From an uncultured Clostridia bacterium (GTDB lineage: Bacteria > Bacillota > Clostridia > UMGS1883): a stretch of DNA of 20,659 nucleotides. The translations under genes and the position numbers were made by a program. A model generated the notes under the pieces. It had not been told where the DNA came from. It did not search any database and saw only the letters and a list, made by a program, of their open reading frames with translations. This document shows positions 9,001 through 16,067 of the stretch, one piece after another (positions within the stretch are counted from its first letter, which is position 1; each line of letters starts with the position of its first letter). Location: assembly GCA_947624455.1 (NCBI GenBank), contig CANQKL010000010.1, forward strand, positions 1-20,659, written 5' to 3'.

Positions 9001-9076
9001 GACACACGTATTACCCAAAGGGTATGTAAATCTGATTACGGAACGTACAGCCCTTTGAGCGACACGTGTGTTTTTT
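9001..9076 (+). ncRNA. Structured leader RNA or small RNA ending in a stem plus U-tract
   Basis: A perfect 8-bp outer stem pairs ACACACGT (9002-9009) with ACGTGTGT (9064-9071) and is followed at once by a run of T (9071-9076). Nested inside is a perfect 7-bp stem, CAAAGGG (9016-9022) with CCCTTTG (9051-9057), separated from the outer stem by an asymmetric-looking junction (ATTACC opposite AGCGAC). The apical part (9023-9050) has several alternative small pairings, such as TGTA/TACA or GTAA/TTAC. The layout is that of a cis-regulatory RNA whose closing stem acts as terminator, or of a short RNA of about 85 bases made from the promoter at 8954. It matches no riboswitch class I can recall. Confidence 0.5.
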
Positions 9077-9109
9077 GTTGCAAAATTTAAATTTAACGGA
9101 GGATTTTTT

Positions 9110-9664
9110 ATGCCAAGAAATCAATTTCAAAGAATGGTGTTTGCCTTTTTAACTGTACTGGTAACAGTCCACGCGTATGTGTTTTACAGCCTGTACGTCA
9201 TAAACGGAGGCGCGTTTTTGGAAATTACGGGAGCGGGAAGCGTGCTGGAAGCAATACGCGCAATGGGCGGAGTGAGCGTATTCGGAAAATTTGTGCCAAT
9301 ATGGGCGGTCGTGCTTATAGAGTTCATTTTAGCATATTCGCTTGAGGTCCTTATGGGAAGCCCCTGCTCGTTCAGGCTCGCCGCAAGAGTATTCGATCCG
9401 GCGAAAACTCACCCTGTGCTTTTTGAAACGGCAATAATCTGCGCCACTGTGGGATTAATGTGTCCGGCGATGAGTTTTATAGCGGCATGGCTGTATTACC
9501 CATATTATACGGGATTTAGCATATTTACTCTGCTTGCCAACTGGCTTAGGCTCGTGTGCTTCAACTTCCCGTTCGCATTTTTCACACAGCTCTTTTTCAT
9601 TCAGCCGTTGATACGAACCGTGTTTAAATTCCTGTTCCGCAAGGATATCGCGGCACGTACATAA
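9110..9664 (+). CDS. DUF2798-like integral membrane protein
   Basis: This is a 184-residue protein with four hydrophobic segments, at about 8-30, 60-82, 102-128 and 135-165. The arrangement suggests two tandem DUF2798-like helical pairs, each with a bulky aromatic-rich helix and a short loop; the repeat is judged by eye. No catalytic or transport motif is visible, so the function is unknown. The start at ATG 9110 is well supported by GGAGG (9098-9102) seven bases upstream. An in-frame GTG at 9068 lies inside the leader stem and is not credible. It occupies the place directly before fabH where related operons often carry the regulator fabT, but a terminator and separate promoter divide it from fabH. 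Family call is moderate; the membrane topology is clear. Confidence 0.75.
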   Translation: MPRNQFQRMVFAFLTVLVTVHAYVFYSLYVINGGAFLEITGAGSVLEAIRAMGGVSVFGKFVPIWAVVLIEFILAYSLEVLMGSPCSFRLAARVFDPAKTHPVLFETAIICATVGLMCPAMSFIAAWLYYPYYTGFSIFTLLANWLRLVCFNFPFAFFTQLFFIQPLIRTVFKFLFRKDIAART

Positions 9665-9667
9665 TTT

Positions 9668-9693
9668 GAGGATATAAAATGAGGATATAAAAT
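9668..9693 (+). repeat. 13-bp perfect tandem duplication after the DUF2798 gene
   Basis: GAGGATATAAAAT is present twice in direct succession (9668-9680 and 9681-9693), starting four bases after the stop codon, with a partial third start (TGAG) following. It looks like a replication-slippage duplication in a 3' untranslated region. No function is evident. Confidence 0.8.
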
Positions 9694-9729
9694 TGAGAAA
9701 ATCCGACAATTAAAATGGATTTACTTTAA

Positions 9730-9782
9730 GAGCGCTGACAAGGTTCGGCGCTCCTAACGGCGCTTTGGCGCCGTATTTTTTT
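9730..9782 (+). terminator. Intrinsic terminator upstream of the fab operon, preceded by a second hairpin
   Basis: The terminator is a 7-bp stem, ACGGCGC (9757-9763) with GCGCCGT (9768-9774), a four-base loop and then seven T residues (9776-9782). Just before it is a 6-bp stem, GAGCGC (9730-9735) with GCGCTC (9748-9753). CGGCGCT occurs in both hairpins (9746-9752 and 9758-9764), so alternative pairing is possible. It ends the DUF2798 transcript and insulates the fatty acid operon. Confidence 0.85.
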
Positions 9783-9810
9783 GGTTTTAACGTTTTTTCT
9801 TGCCAAAGCC

Positions 9811-9839
9811 TTGACAAACTGTGGAAATTGCTTTATAAT
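9811..9839 (+). promoter_or_regulatory. Consensus sigma-A promoter of the fab/acc operon
   Basis: TTGACA (9811-9816), a 17-base spacer and TATAAT (9834-9839) match the housekeeping consensus at all twelve positions. Transcription should start near 9846, about 30 bases before the fabH ATG. I see no convincing FabT or FapR operator palindrome overlapping it. Confidence 0.88.
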
Positions 9840-9877
9840 TATTATGTATATGTATGAGTACCAAAGGAGAGGTAGCA

Positions 9878-10834
9878 ATGTTTAAGATAATAGGTACAGG
9901 CCATGCCCTGCCTGAAAGAGTCGTGACGAACGATGAGCTGTCCACCTTCCTTGACACCTCGGACGAGTGGATCAGCAAGCGTACCGGCATAAAAAGCCGC
10001 CATGTCATCACTGGCGAAACACTGTCACAGCTGGCTGGCGAAGCGTCCCGAAACGCGCTTGATATGGCCGGAGTGAGGGCGGAGGAACTGGATTTAATCA
10101 TCGCCACCTCCTGCTCGCCTGAAAAAGTCGTCCCCGGCGTCGCCTGCATGGTTCAGGAGCTTATCGGGGCCGCCTGCCCGGCTTTCGATATTTCCAGCGC
10201 CTGCTCGGGCTTCCTAATGGCTTTGGATGTTGCCGCCGCCTTCTTCAAGAGCGGAGCGGCGAAGAAAATACTGGTGGTCAGCGCTGAAAACATGACCCGC
10301 TTTGTGGACTGGAACGACCGAAGCACCTGCGTTTTATTCGGCGACGGAGCTGGGGCGGTGGTTTTGAGCGAGGGGGACAACCTCCTTTCGATACGTATGC
10401 ACACTCAAGGCACCCACGGCACTGTGGGCATTTACGGGCCTAAGGGCAACAGCCCCTTTGAAACTGTCGATCGGCCCGAGCGCAACTCCTGCACTTTTAT
10501 GAATGGGCAGGAGACTTATAAATATGCCGTCGGAGCCATGAGCAGGGATATTGAGGAAGCCGCCGCGCTGGCTGATATAGGTTTGGAAAAGATCGACCAT
10601 ATAATTCCCCATCAGGCTAACCTTCGCATTATTATGGCGACCCAGTCCAAGCTTGGCATACCTATGGAAAAATTCTGCACCGGCATTGAATATTTGGGCA
10701 ATACCAGCAGCGCCAGCGAACCCATCGTCCTTGATATCGAGAACCGCAAGGGCCGCTTTAAGGAAGGGGATATTCTGGCCTTCACCGCCTTTGGCGGCGG
10801 ACTCACCGACGGCGGAGCTATATACCGCTGGTAA
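9878..10834 (+). CDS. fabH: Beta-ketoacyl-ACP synthase III
   Basis: The 318-residue protein condenses an acyl-CoA primer with malonyl-ACP to start fatty acid synthesis in the cytoplasm. The thiolase-fold catalytic triad is visible: Cys109 in SSACSGF, His245 in IIPHQANLRI and Asn275 in YLGNTSSAS. The N-terminus (TGHALPERVVTNDEL, then SDEWISKRTGI) is classic FabH, and the length is normal. The start is ATG 9878, with AAAGGAGAGG (9863-9872) in front; the in-frame ATG at 9854 lies upstream of that ribosome binding site. It is the first gene of the fab/acc operon. Primer preference (straight or branched) cannot be read by eye. Confidence 0.96.
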   Translation: MFKIIGTGHALPERVVTNDELSTFLDTSDEWISKRTGIKSRHVITGETLSQLAGEASRNALDMAGVRAEELDLIIATSCSPEKVVPGVACMVQELIGAACPAFDISSACSGFLMALDVAAAFFKSGAAKKILVVSAENMTRFVDWNDRSTCVLFGDGAGAVVLSEGDNLLSIRMHTQGTHGTVGIYGPKGNSPFETVDRPERNSCTFMNGQETYKYAVGAMSRDIEEAAALADIGLEKIDHIIPHQANLRIIMATQSKLGIPMEKFCTGIEYLGNTSSASEPIVLDIENRKGRFKEGDILAFTAFGGGLTDGGAIYRW

Positions 10835-10890
10835 ATTTGATAATAAGGGGAATCCCCATATTATAAATAATCTTTTAGGAGGAAACAAAA

Positions 10891-11097
10891 ATGGTATTTG
10901 ATAAGGTAAAGGAAATTCTTGGCGAATATGTTGACACAGAGATTACAATGGACACCGCCTTTGACGATCTGGGTATCGACTCCCTCGATATGCTGGATAT
11001 GGTAATGAAGGTCGAGGAAGAGCTTGGCGTGGAGATCGAGCTTAACCCCTCCATTACGACCGTCGGCTCCCTTGTTGAACTCATCGAAAGTAAGTAA
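10891..11097 (+). CDS. acpP: Acyl carrier protein
   Basis: This 68-residue acidic protein carries growing acyl chains. Ser31 in the DSL motif (GIDSLDMLDMV) is the 4'-phosphopantetheine attachment site. The four-helix pattern and the recognition helix after the DSL motif are normal. It is about six to ten residues shorter than common ACPs, mainly between helix I and the DSL motif. AGGAGG (10877-10882) lies eight bases upstream of the ATG, the strongest ribosome binding site in the operon, as expected for an abundant protein. The last codons and the stop are part of a 14-bp tandem triplication, and a structured spacer follows before fabK. Confidence 0.95.
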   Translation: MVFDKVKEILGEYVDTEITMDTAFDDLGIDSLDMLDMVMKVEEELGVEIELNPSITTVGSLVELIESK

Positions 11098-11127
11098 TTG
11101 AAAGCAAGTAATCGAAAGTAAGTAAGG
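11086..11127 (+). repeat. 14-bp tandem triplication spanning the acpP stop codon
   Basis: Three consecutive 14-base units start with GAAAGTAAGTAA, GAAAGCAAGTAA and GAAAGTAAGTAA (at 11086, 11100 and 11114). The first encodes the last residues (ESK) and the stop of acpP; the other two lie in the spacer. The pattern is that of slippage or unequal exchange at the gene end. Confidence 0.85.
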
Positions 11128-11133
11128 AAAACT

Positions 11134-11218
11134 TCGCGGCTGCCGGGCGTTGACTGCCCGGCTTGGGCCGCGAGAACCATGCGCGCGTAAGGCTGCGGCC
11201 TTACGGGCTCATGGTTTT
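11134..11218 (+). promoter_or_regulatory. Two adjacent large hairpins in the acpP-fabK spacer
   Basis: Hairpin A pairs TCGCGGC (11134-11140) with GCCGCGA (11167-11173), and inside it GCCGGGC (11142-11148) with GCCCGGC (11156-11162). Hairpin B pairs AACCATG (11175-11181) with CATGGTT (11210-11216), and inside it CGTAAGGC (11186-11193) with GCCTTACG (11198-11205). No T-tract longer than four follows, so this is not a standard terminator. It may protect the acpP message 3' end, cause partial attenuation, or be an RNase processing site that keeps ACP in excess over the enzymes (inference). Confidence 0.6.
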
Positions 11219-11234
11219 GAAAGGAGATAAAAAA

Positions 11235-12182
11235 ATGATAAAGACTCCGCTTTGCGAACTCTTAGGAATAGAGTATCCTATATTTCAAGGCGGCATGGCT
11301 TGGATAGCTGACGCTGATTTGGCGGCGGCCGTTTCCAACGGCGGCGGCCTTGGCATTATTTCGGCTATGAACGCTGGCGGCGATTGGCTCCGGGATCAGA
11401 TAAGGAAAGCCAAAACCTTGACAGACAAGCCGTTTGGCGTAAATATCATGCTTATGAGTCCTCATGTGGACGAGGTAGCTCAGGTGGTGGCCGAGGAAAA
11501 GGTGGCTGTGGTGACTACCGGCGCGGGCAATCCTACCCGCTTTATGGAACAGTGGATAGCCGCGGGCATCAAGGTCATTCCGGTTGTCGCCTCTGTTGCT
11601 CTTGCTAAAATGGCCCAGCGGGCCGGAGCTGCTGCGGTAATTGCCGAGGGCGGCGAGAGCGGCGGCCATGTGGGCGACCTGACCACCATGGTCCTTGTAC
11701 CCCAGATAGTTGACGCCGTGGATCTGCCGGTGTTGGCGGCGGGCGGCATAGGCGACGGCCGGGGCGTGGCGGCGGCCTTTATGCTGGGCGCGGTAGGCGT
11801 GCAGCTTGGCACCCGTTTTCTCGTGGCAAACGAGTGTAACGTACATGAGAACTACAAGAAAAAGGTACTCAAGGCCGGCGATGTGGACACCATTATGACA
11901 GGCAAGCGCCTGGGCCATCCTGTGCGCCAGATAAAGAACCCCTTCTCAAGGAAATACTTTAAGGCCGAATATGACGCCAGCGTAAGCGATGAGGAGTTAG
12001 AGAAGCTGGGAGTTGGCTCCCTCTATAAAGCGGCGGTGGAGGGCGATGAAAAGGAAGGCAGCTTTTTGGCCGGACAGATCAGCGCCATCGTCAATAAGGA
12101 ACAGCCCGCGGCGGAGATCATAACCGAGATATTTGACGAGGCCGAGGAAATCCTCAAGGGGGCGGGGAAATGGGTAAAATAG
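11235..12182 (+). CDS. fabK: Enoyl-ACP reductase II (FMN-dependent)
   Basis: The 315-residue TIM-barrel flavoprotein reduces trans-2-enoyl-ACP in the last step of each elongation cycle. It belongs to the nitronate monooxygenase-like/FabK family. IFQGGMAWIA opens the protein, AGNP (97-100) follows, and His145 in SGGHVGDLTTM matches the FabK catalytic histidine. FMN phosphate binding is seen in AAGGIGDGRG (168-177) and GVQLGTRF. Its place in a fab operon favours FabK over a nitronate monooxygenase. ATG 11235 has AAGGAG (11221-11226) eight bases upstream. The 3' end overlaps fabD by 13 bases. FabK enzymes are not inhibited by triclosan, unlike FabI (established). Confidence 0.95.
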   Translation: MIKTPLCELLGIEYPIFQGGMAWIADADLAAAVSNGGGLGIISAMNAGGDWLRDQIRKAKTLTDKPFGVNIMLMSPHVDEVAQVVAEEKVAVVTTGAGNPTRFMEQWIAAGIKVIPVVASVALAKMAQRAGAAAVIAEGGESGGHVGDLTTMVLVPQIVDAVDLPVLAAGGIGDGRGVAAAFMLGAVGVQLGTRFLVANECNVHENYKKKVLKAGDVDTIMTGKRLGHPVRQIKNPFSRKYFKAEYDASVSDEELEKLGVGSLYKAAVEGDEKEGSFLAGQISAIVNKEQPAAEIITEIFDEAEEILKGAGKWVK

Positions 12183-13087
12183 CCTTTGTGTTTTCCGGCC
12201 AGGGTTCCCAATATCCCGGCATGGGTCGGGAACTGGCGGAGGTGAGTCCGGCGGCGAAGGCGGTTTTCTCAGCCGCCGACCTGATACGCCCCGGCACGTC
12301 AAAGATGTGTTTTTACGGCACAAAGGAGGAGCTTTCCCTTACGGTCAATACCCAGCCCTGTATGTACTGCGTTGATCTTGCGGCGGCCGAGGCCTTGCGG
12401 GAGGCGGACATTGTTCCCGACTGTGTCGCCGGTTTTTCTCTTGGGGAAATACCGGCCATTGCCTTTGCCGGTATGCTGTCCCATGGGGAAGCCTTTCGGC
12501 TCGTCACATTGAGGGGTCAGTACATGAACGACGCGGCGGAAGAACGCGGCGGCGGTATGGCGGCCTGCGTTAAGCTCAACAATGAAACGGTTGAAAAGCT
12601 GGCTTCAAAATATGACGAAATATATCCCGTTAACTATAATTGTCCCGGGCAGTTGGTGGTTGCCGGTTCCAAAGAGGAGCTTGCGGCCTTTGCCTCCGAT
12701 ATCAAAACGGCGGGAGGCAGAGCGATCCCTCTGGCGGTGAGCGGAGCTTTTCATTCGCCCTTTATGGCTAAGGCGGCGGAAAGACTTTACAACGATATGC
12801 GGCAGCTTATTTTTGCCGAACCCATCGTTCCGGTGTATTCAAACTACACCGCCCGGCCGTATGACGCTCCGGCGGCCCAGCTTTTGAAGGAGCAGATACA
12901 AAATCCGGTCCGCTGGCAGTCTATCGTGGAAAACATGATGTCCGCCGGTGTGGACACCTTCATCGAGGTCGGCCCGGGCAAGACTCTATCCGGACTTATC
13001 GCAAAGATCGACCGGGAAGCGAAGATACTTAACGTAGAAAATAAGGAAACTTTGGAGGCCGCCATAGCCTCTGTAAAAGGAGAATAA
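12170..13087 (+). CDS. fabD: Malonyl-CoA:ACP transacylase
   Basis: The 305-residue enzyme transfers malonyl from CoA to AcpP. FVFSGQGSQYPGMG opens the fold. The nucleophile Ser90 sits in GFSLGE and the partner His195 in GAFHSPFM; NTQP and the C-terminal VGPGKTLSGL are also conserved. The usual GHSLGE motif has Phe in place of the His before the serine. The ATG overlaps the end of fabK by 13 bases, so translation is probably coupled; the purine-rich AAGGGGGCGGGG before it is a loose ribosome binding site. Normal length. Confidence 0.96.
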   Translation: MGKIAFVFSGQGSQYPGMGRELAEVSPAAKAVFSAADLIRPGTSKMCFYGTKEELSLTVNTQPCMYCVDLAAAEALREADIVPDCVAGFSLGEIPAIAFAGMLSHGEAFRLVTLRGQYMNDAAEERGGGMAACVKLNNETVEKLASKYDEIYPVNYNCPGQLVVAGSKEELAAFASDIKTAGGRAIPLAVSGAFHSPFMAKAAERLYNDMRQLIFAEPIVPVYSNYTARPYDAPAAQLLKEQIQNPVRWQSIVENMMSAGVDTFIEVGPGKTLSGLIAKIDREAKILNVENKETLEAAIASVKGE

Positions 13088-13089
13088 AT

Positions 13090-13833
13090 ATGCTATTGGA
13101 AGGTAAAAACGCCATAGTCACCGGCGGCTCGCAGGGCATTGGCCGTGCTATCGCCCTTGAACTCGCAAAAAACGGCTCGAATGTGGCAATACTCTATGTG
13201 GGCGACCGGGATCGGGGCGCTCAGACTGTGAAGGATATCGAGGCTTTGGGAGTCAGGGCTATGGAAATATACTGCAACGTGGCTGACTTTGAGGAGTCGG
13301 CGGCGGCTGTGGAGGCTGTCAAGGCACAGTTCGGGCGTATAGACATACTTGTAAACAACGCGGGCATAACCCGCGACGATCTGATACTAAAGATGAGCGA
13401 GGCGGAGTTTGATTCGGTCATAAACGTAAACCTCAAGGGTACTTTCAATATGATAAAGCACACCTATCCTATATTCATGCGTCAGAAGTACGGCCGCGTA
13501 GTTTCCATCAGCAGCGTGGTCGGTTTGGCGGGCAATAAGGGACAGGCCAATTACAGCGCCAGCAAGGCCGGTATCATTGGCCTTACCAAGTCCGCCGCAA
13601 AGGAGCTGGCCTCCAGGGGCGTGACATATAACGCTATCGCTCCCGGCTTTATTGAAACTGATATGACGGCGGTTCTGCCAGAGGAGGCAAAGAAGGCTAT
13701 GTGCGATCAAATCCCCATGAAGCGCACTGGCAAGCCCGAGGATATAGCCGCTCTGGCCCTGTTCCTGGTCAGCGATATGGCGGCCTATATCACCGGCGAG
13801 GTGATCCGCTGCGACGGCGGTATGCAGATGTGA
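13090..13833 (+). CDS. fabG: 3-oxoacyl-ACP reductase
   Basis: The 247-residue short-chain dehydrogenase reduces beta-ketoacyl-ACP with NADPH. The Rossmann motif TGGSQGIG lies near residues 11-18, NNAG near 90, and the catalytic residues are Ser142 (ISSVVG), Tyr155 and Lys159 (YSASK). The ending CDGGMQM is typical of FabG. It starts two bases after the fabD stop, with AAAGGAG supplied by the end of fabD. The operon context separates it from general SDR paralogues. Confidence 0.96.
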   Translation: MLLEGKNAIVTGGSQGIGRAIALELAKNGSNVAILYVGDRDRGAQTVKDIEALGVRAMEIYCNVADFEESAAAVEAVKAQFGRIDILVNNAGITRDDLILKMSEAEFDSVINVNLKGTFNMIKHTYPIFMRQKYGRVVSISSVVGLAGNKGQANYSASKAGIIGLTKSAAKELASRGVTYNAIAPGFIETDMTAVLPEEAKKAMCDQIPMKRTGKPEDIAALALFLVSDMAAYITGEVIRCDGGMQM

Positions 13834-13850
13834 GGCGTTCGCCTCTTTTT
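13832..13850 (+). terminator. Weak terminator-like hairpin between fabG and fabF
   Basis: GAGGC (13832-13836), a GTTC loop, GCCTC (13841-13845) and five T residues (13846-13850) overlap the fabG stop codon. The stem is only five pairs, so it would give partial termination at most. It sits in the second-largest spacer of the operon (90 bases) and may tune expression of the downstream half. Confidence 0.4.
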
Positions 13851-13923
13851 CGGAGCGCGGACGGCGAAAGCGTCTGTCTCCTGCTTGATAAATCGTTATA
13901 GTTTTGTGAAAAGGATGAACAAT

Positions 13924-15156
13924 ATGCGTGTGGCAATTACAGGCTTGGGCGCGGTGACTCCTGTGGGCAACAGCGTCCCGGAAATGTGGGAAAATATAAA
14001 GGCTGGCAAATGCGGCATCGGCCTCATAACCAGGTTCGACACCACGGATTATAAGGTAAAGGTAGCCGCCGAGGTCAAGGATTTTGACCCCTCTGCCGTA
14101 ATGGACAAGAGCGAGATAAGAAAAAGCGACAGGTTCACTCAGTTTGCCATGGCCGCAACGGCTGAGGCCATGAACGATTGCGGCCTGGTAAGCGGTGAAA
14201 ATATACGCTCGGAGCGCTTTGGAGTATACTTCGGCAGCGGAATCGGCGGAATGGAGACTTTTATCAACGATGTAATTAAGTGTCACGAGGGCGGCCCCAG
14301 AAAGGTTTCGCCCTACATGGTGCCTGCAATGATAATCAACATGGCAGCCGGAACTATAGCTATAAAATATAAGTGCAAAGGCCCGGCTATCCCCGTCGTT
14401 ACGGCCTGCGCCACCAGCACTAACGCCATTGGCGAGGCGTATCGGGCCATCAAGCACGGCTATGCGGACGCGATTATCGCAGGGGGGAGCGAGTCGGCTA
14501 TCCTTCCGGTGAGCGTGGCTGGCTTCGCCAATATGCACGCCCTGTCCGAGAGCGAGGATCCGATGCGCTCTTCGCTGCCTTTCAACGTGCATCGCGCGGG
14601 CTTTGTAATGGGCGAGGGCGCCGCGGTAATGGTGCTTGAGGAAATGGAACACGCCAAGGCTCGCGGGGCCCATATATATGGGGAACTCTGCGGCTATGGT
14701 TCCACCTGCGACGCTCACCACATCACGGCTCCCGACCCGGAGGCCGAGGGCGGCGCGGCGGCCATAAAAATGGCCTTTGACGAGTCCGGAGTGGACAGCG
14801 ACGACGTTTATATCAACGCTCACGGCACTGGCACCAGCCTTAACGACGCCAGTGAGACAGTGGCCATAAAAAAGGCCCTTGGCGAGGAGCGGGCCTATAA
14901 GGTCAGCGTATCCTCCACCAAGTCCATGACCGGTCATATGCTGGGCGCGGCGGGAGCCGTGGAGGCCGTTATATCTACCCTTGCCCTTCGGGACGGCATT
15001 GTTCCGCCTACCATAAATCTCGACAAGCAGGATCCCAACTGCGATTTGAACTGCACGCCCAACACAGCCGTGGAACGAAAGCTTGACCTCTGCCTGTCCA
15101 CGTCTCTGGGCTTTGGAGGACATAACGCCTGTGTGGCCATAAAAAAGGCCGAATGA
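13924..15156 (+). CDS. fabF: Beta-ketoacyl-ACP synthase II
   Basis: The 410-residue elongation condensing enzyme has the triad Cys162 (TACATSTNAIGEA), His300 (NAHGTGTSLND) and His338 (TGHMLGAAG). MRVAITGLGAVTPVGN is the standard N-terminus, and the length is normal. ATG 13924 has AAGGA (13911-13915) eight bases upstream; an in-frame ATG at 13915 overlaps that site and one at 13885 has no ribosome binding site. No FabB, FabM or FabA lies in the window, so how double bonds are made is not answered here. Confidence 0.96.
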   Translation: MRVAITGLGAVTPVGNSVPEMWENIKAGKCGIGLITRFDTTDYKVKVAAEVKDFDPSAVMDKSEIRKSDRFTQFAMAATAEAMNDCGLVSGENIRSERFGVYFGSGIGGMETFINDVIKCHEGGPRKVSPYMVPAMIINMAAGTIAIKYKCKGPAIPVVTACATSTNAIGEAYRAIKHGYADAIIAGGSESAILPVSVAGFANMHALSESEDPMRSSLPFNVHRAGFVMGEGAAVMVLEEMEHAKARGAHIYGELCGYGSTCDAHHITAPDPEAEGGAAAIKMAFDESGVDSDDVYINAHGTGTSLNDASETVAIKKALGEERAYKVSVSSTKSMTGHMLGAAGAVEAVISTLALRDGIVPPTINLDKQDPNCDLNCTPNTAVERKLDLCLSTSLGFGGHNACVAIKKAE

Positions 15157-15168
15157 AGGAGGATTATT

Positions 15169-15636
15169 ATGTCGGCATACGGAATAGACGCCCTGTTTGA
15201 AGGACAGGAAAAGCTCAAGGCCATAGCCGAGCTGATGAAGGAAACGGGCCTTACGAAGATAAAGCTTAAGAATGACGACGGGGGCGTTGCAAGCGAAATT
15301 GAATTGGAGCGTGGGGCTGTGATTGCCTCCGCGGCTCCCGCGTCCGCCGGACAGCCAGCCGCTTCCGCCGGTCAGACTGAACAAAAGGCCGAGACTGTTG
15401 ACGGGACTCCCGTTACGGCCCCCATGGTGGGCGTGTTCTACGCCGCGCCCTCTCCCGAGGAGGAGCCTTATGTCAAGGTGGGGGACAGGGTAAAGAAGGG
15501 CGACACCCTCTGCATAATTGAGGCCATGAAGCTTATGAACGAGATAACCGCCGAGCAGGACGGGGAGATCGCCGCGATCTGCGTTGAGGACGGAAATCTT
15601 GTGGAATACGGGCAAAAGCTTTTTGTGATGAAATAA
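15169..15636 (+). CDS. accB: Biotin carboxyl carrier protein of acetyl-CoA carboxylase
   Basis: The 155-residue protein carries biotin between the carboxylase and carboxyltransferase. Lys121 in EAMKLMNE is the biotinylation site. Residues 1-45 form the N-terminal helical region that contacts biotin carboxylase, about 50-75 an Ala/Ser/Gln-rich flexible linker, and 80-155 the biotinyl domain with the TAPMVGVFYAAPSPEEEPYV thumb typical of AccB. AAGGAGG (15156-15162) overlaps the fabF stop, with ATG six bases later. Confidence 0.96.
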   Translation: MSAYGIDALFEGQEKLKAIAELMKETGLTKIKLKNDDGGVASEIELERGAVIASAAPASAGQPAASAGQTEQKAETVDGTPVTAPMVGVFYAAPSPEEEPYVKVGDRVKKGDTLCIIEAMKLMNEITAEQDGEIAAICVEDGNLVEYGQKLFVMK

Positions 15637-15645
15637 GGTGAGATA

Positions 15646-16053
15646 ATGAATAAAGAAGAAATCAAAAATATAATTCCCCACAGGGATAATATGCTCCTGG
15701 TGGACGAGGCCGAGGTCAGGGATGGAGTGGCGTACGGCAAGTACCGCATTACCGGAGAGGAATTTTTCCTCAAGGGCCACTTCCCAGGCAACCCGGTGGT
15801 GCCGGGAGTTATCCTCTGCGAGATGATGGCTCAGGCCAGCTGCGTGCTGCTGGCGGGGGAGACTTCCGGTAAGACCCCTTACTTTACCGGCTTGAACAAT
15901 GTAAAGTTTCGCAAGACCGTCCTTCCAGGCGATACCTTTGAAACGGAGTGCCGCATAACCAAGGTCAAGGCGCCGTTCTACTTTGCCGAGGGCAAGGGCT
16001 ATGTTAACGGCAAGCTCTGCACTAGCGGAGAGTTCAGCTTTGCGGTAATGTGA
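15646..16053 (+). CDS. fabZ: 3-hydroxyacyl-ACP dehydratase
   Basis: The 135-residue hot-dog-fold enzyme dehydrates beta-hydroxyacyl-ACP. The catalytic pair is His45 in GHFPGNPVVPG and Glu59 in LCEMMAQ. The IIPHRDNMLLVDE opening is standard FabZ. AAGGTGA just before the ATG overlaps the accB stop, and the spacer is nine bases. Its position inside the acc gene cluster matches the streptococcal/clostridial operon order. Confidence 0.96.
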   Translation: MNKEEIKNIIPHRDNMLLVDEAEVRDGVAYGKYRITGEEFFLKGHFPGNPVVPGVILCEMMAQASCVLLAGETSGKTPYFTGLNNVKFRKTVLPGDTFETECRITKVKAPFYFAEGKGYVNGKLCTSGEFSFAVM

Positions 16054-16067
16054 CGGGAGAATAGCCG

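Noticed and set aside
9846..9880. Possible FapR half-site (GAGTACC) just before fabH
   Set aside because: Only one half of the expected inverted repeat is present and it overlaps the region before the ribosome binding site; the match is no better than chance.
11163..11234. Longer N-terminus for FabK from TTG 11163
   Set aside because: The extra residues are encoded by the hairpins of the spacer, and the AAGGAG site supports ATG 11235.
13387..15780. A 797-codon open frame on the minus strand
   Set aside because: It lies antisense across fabG, fabF and accB, whose catalytic residues are all intact. The translation resembles no family and has no ribosome binding site; it arises from GC-biased codon use.
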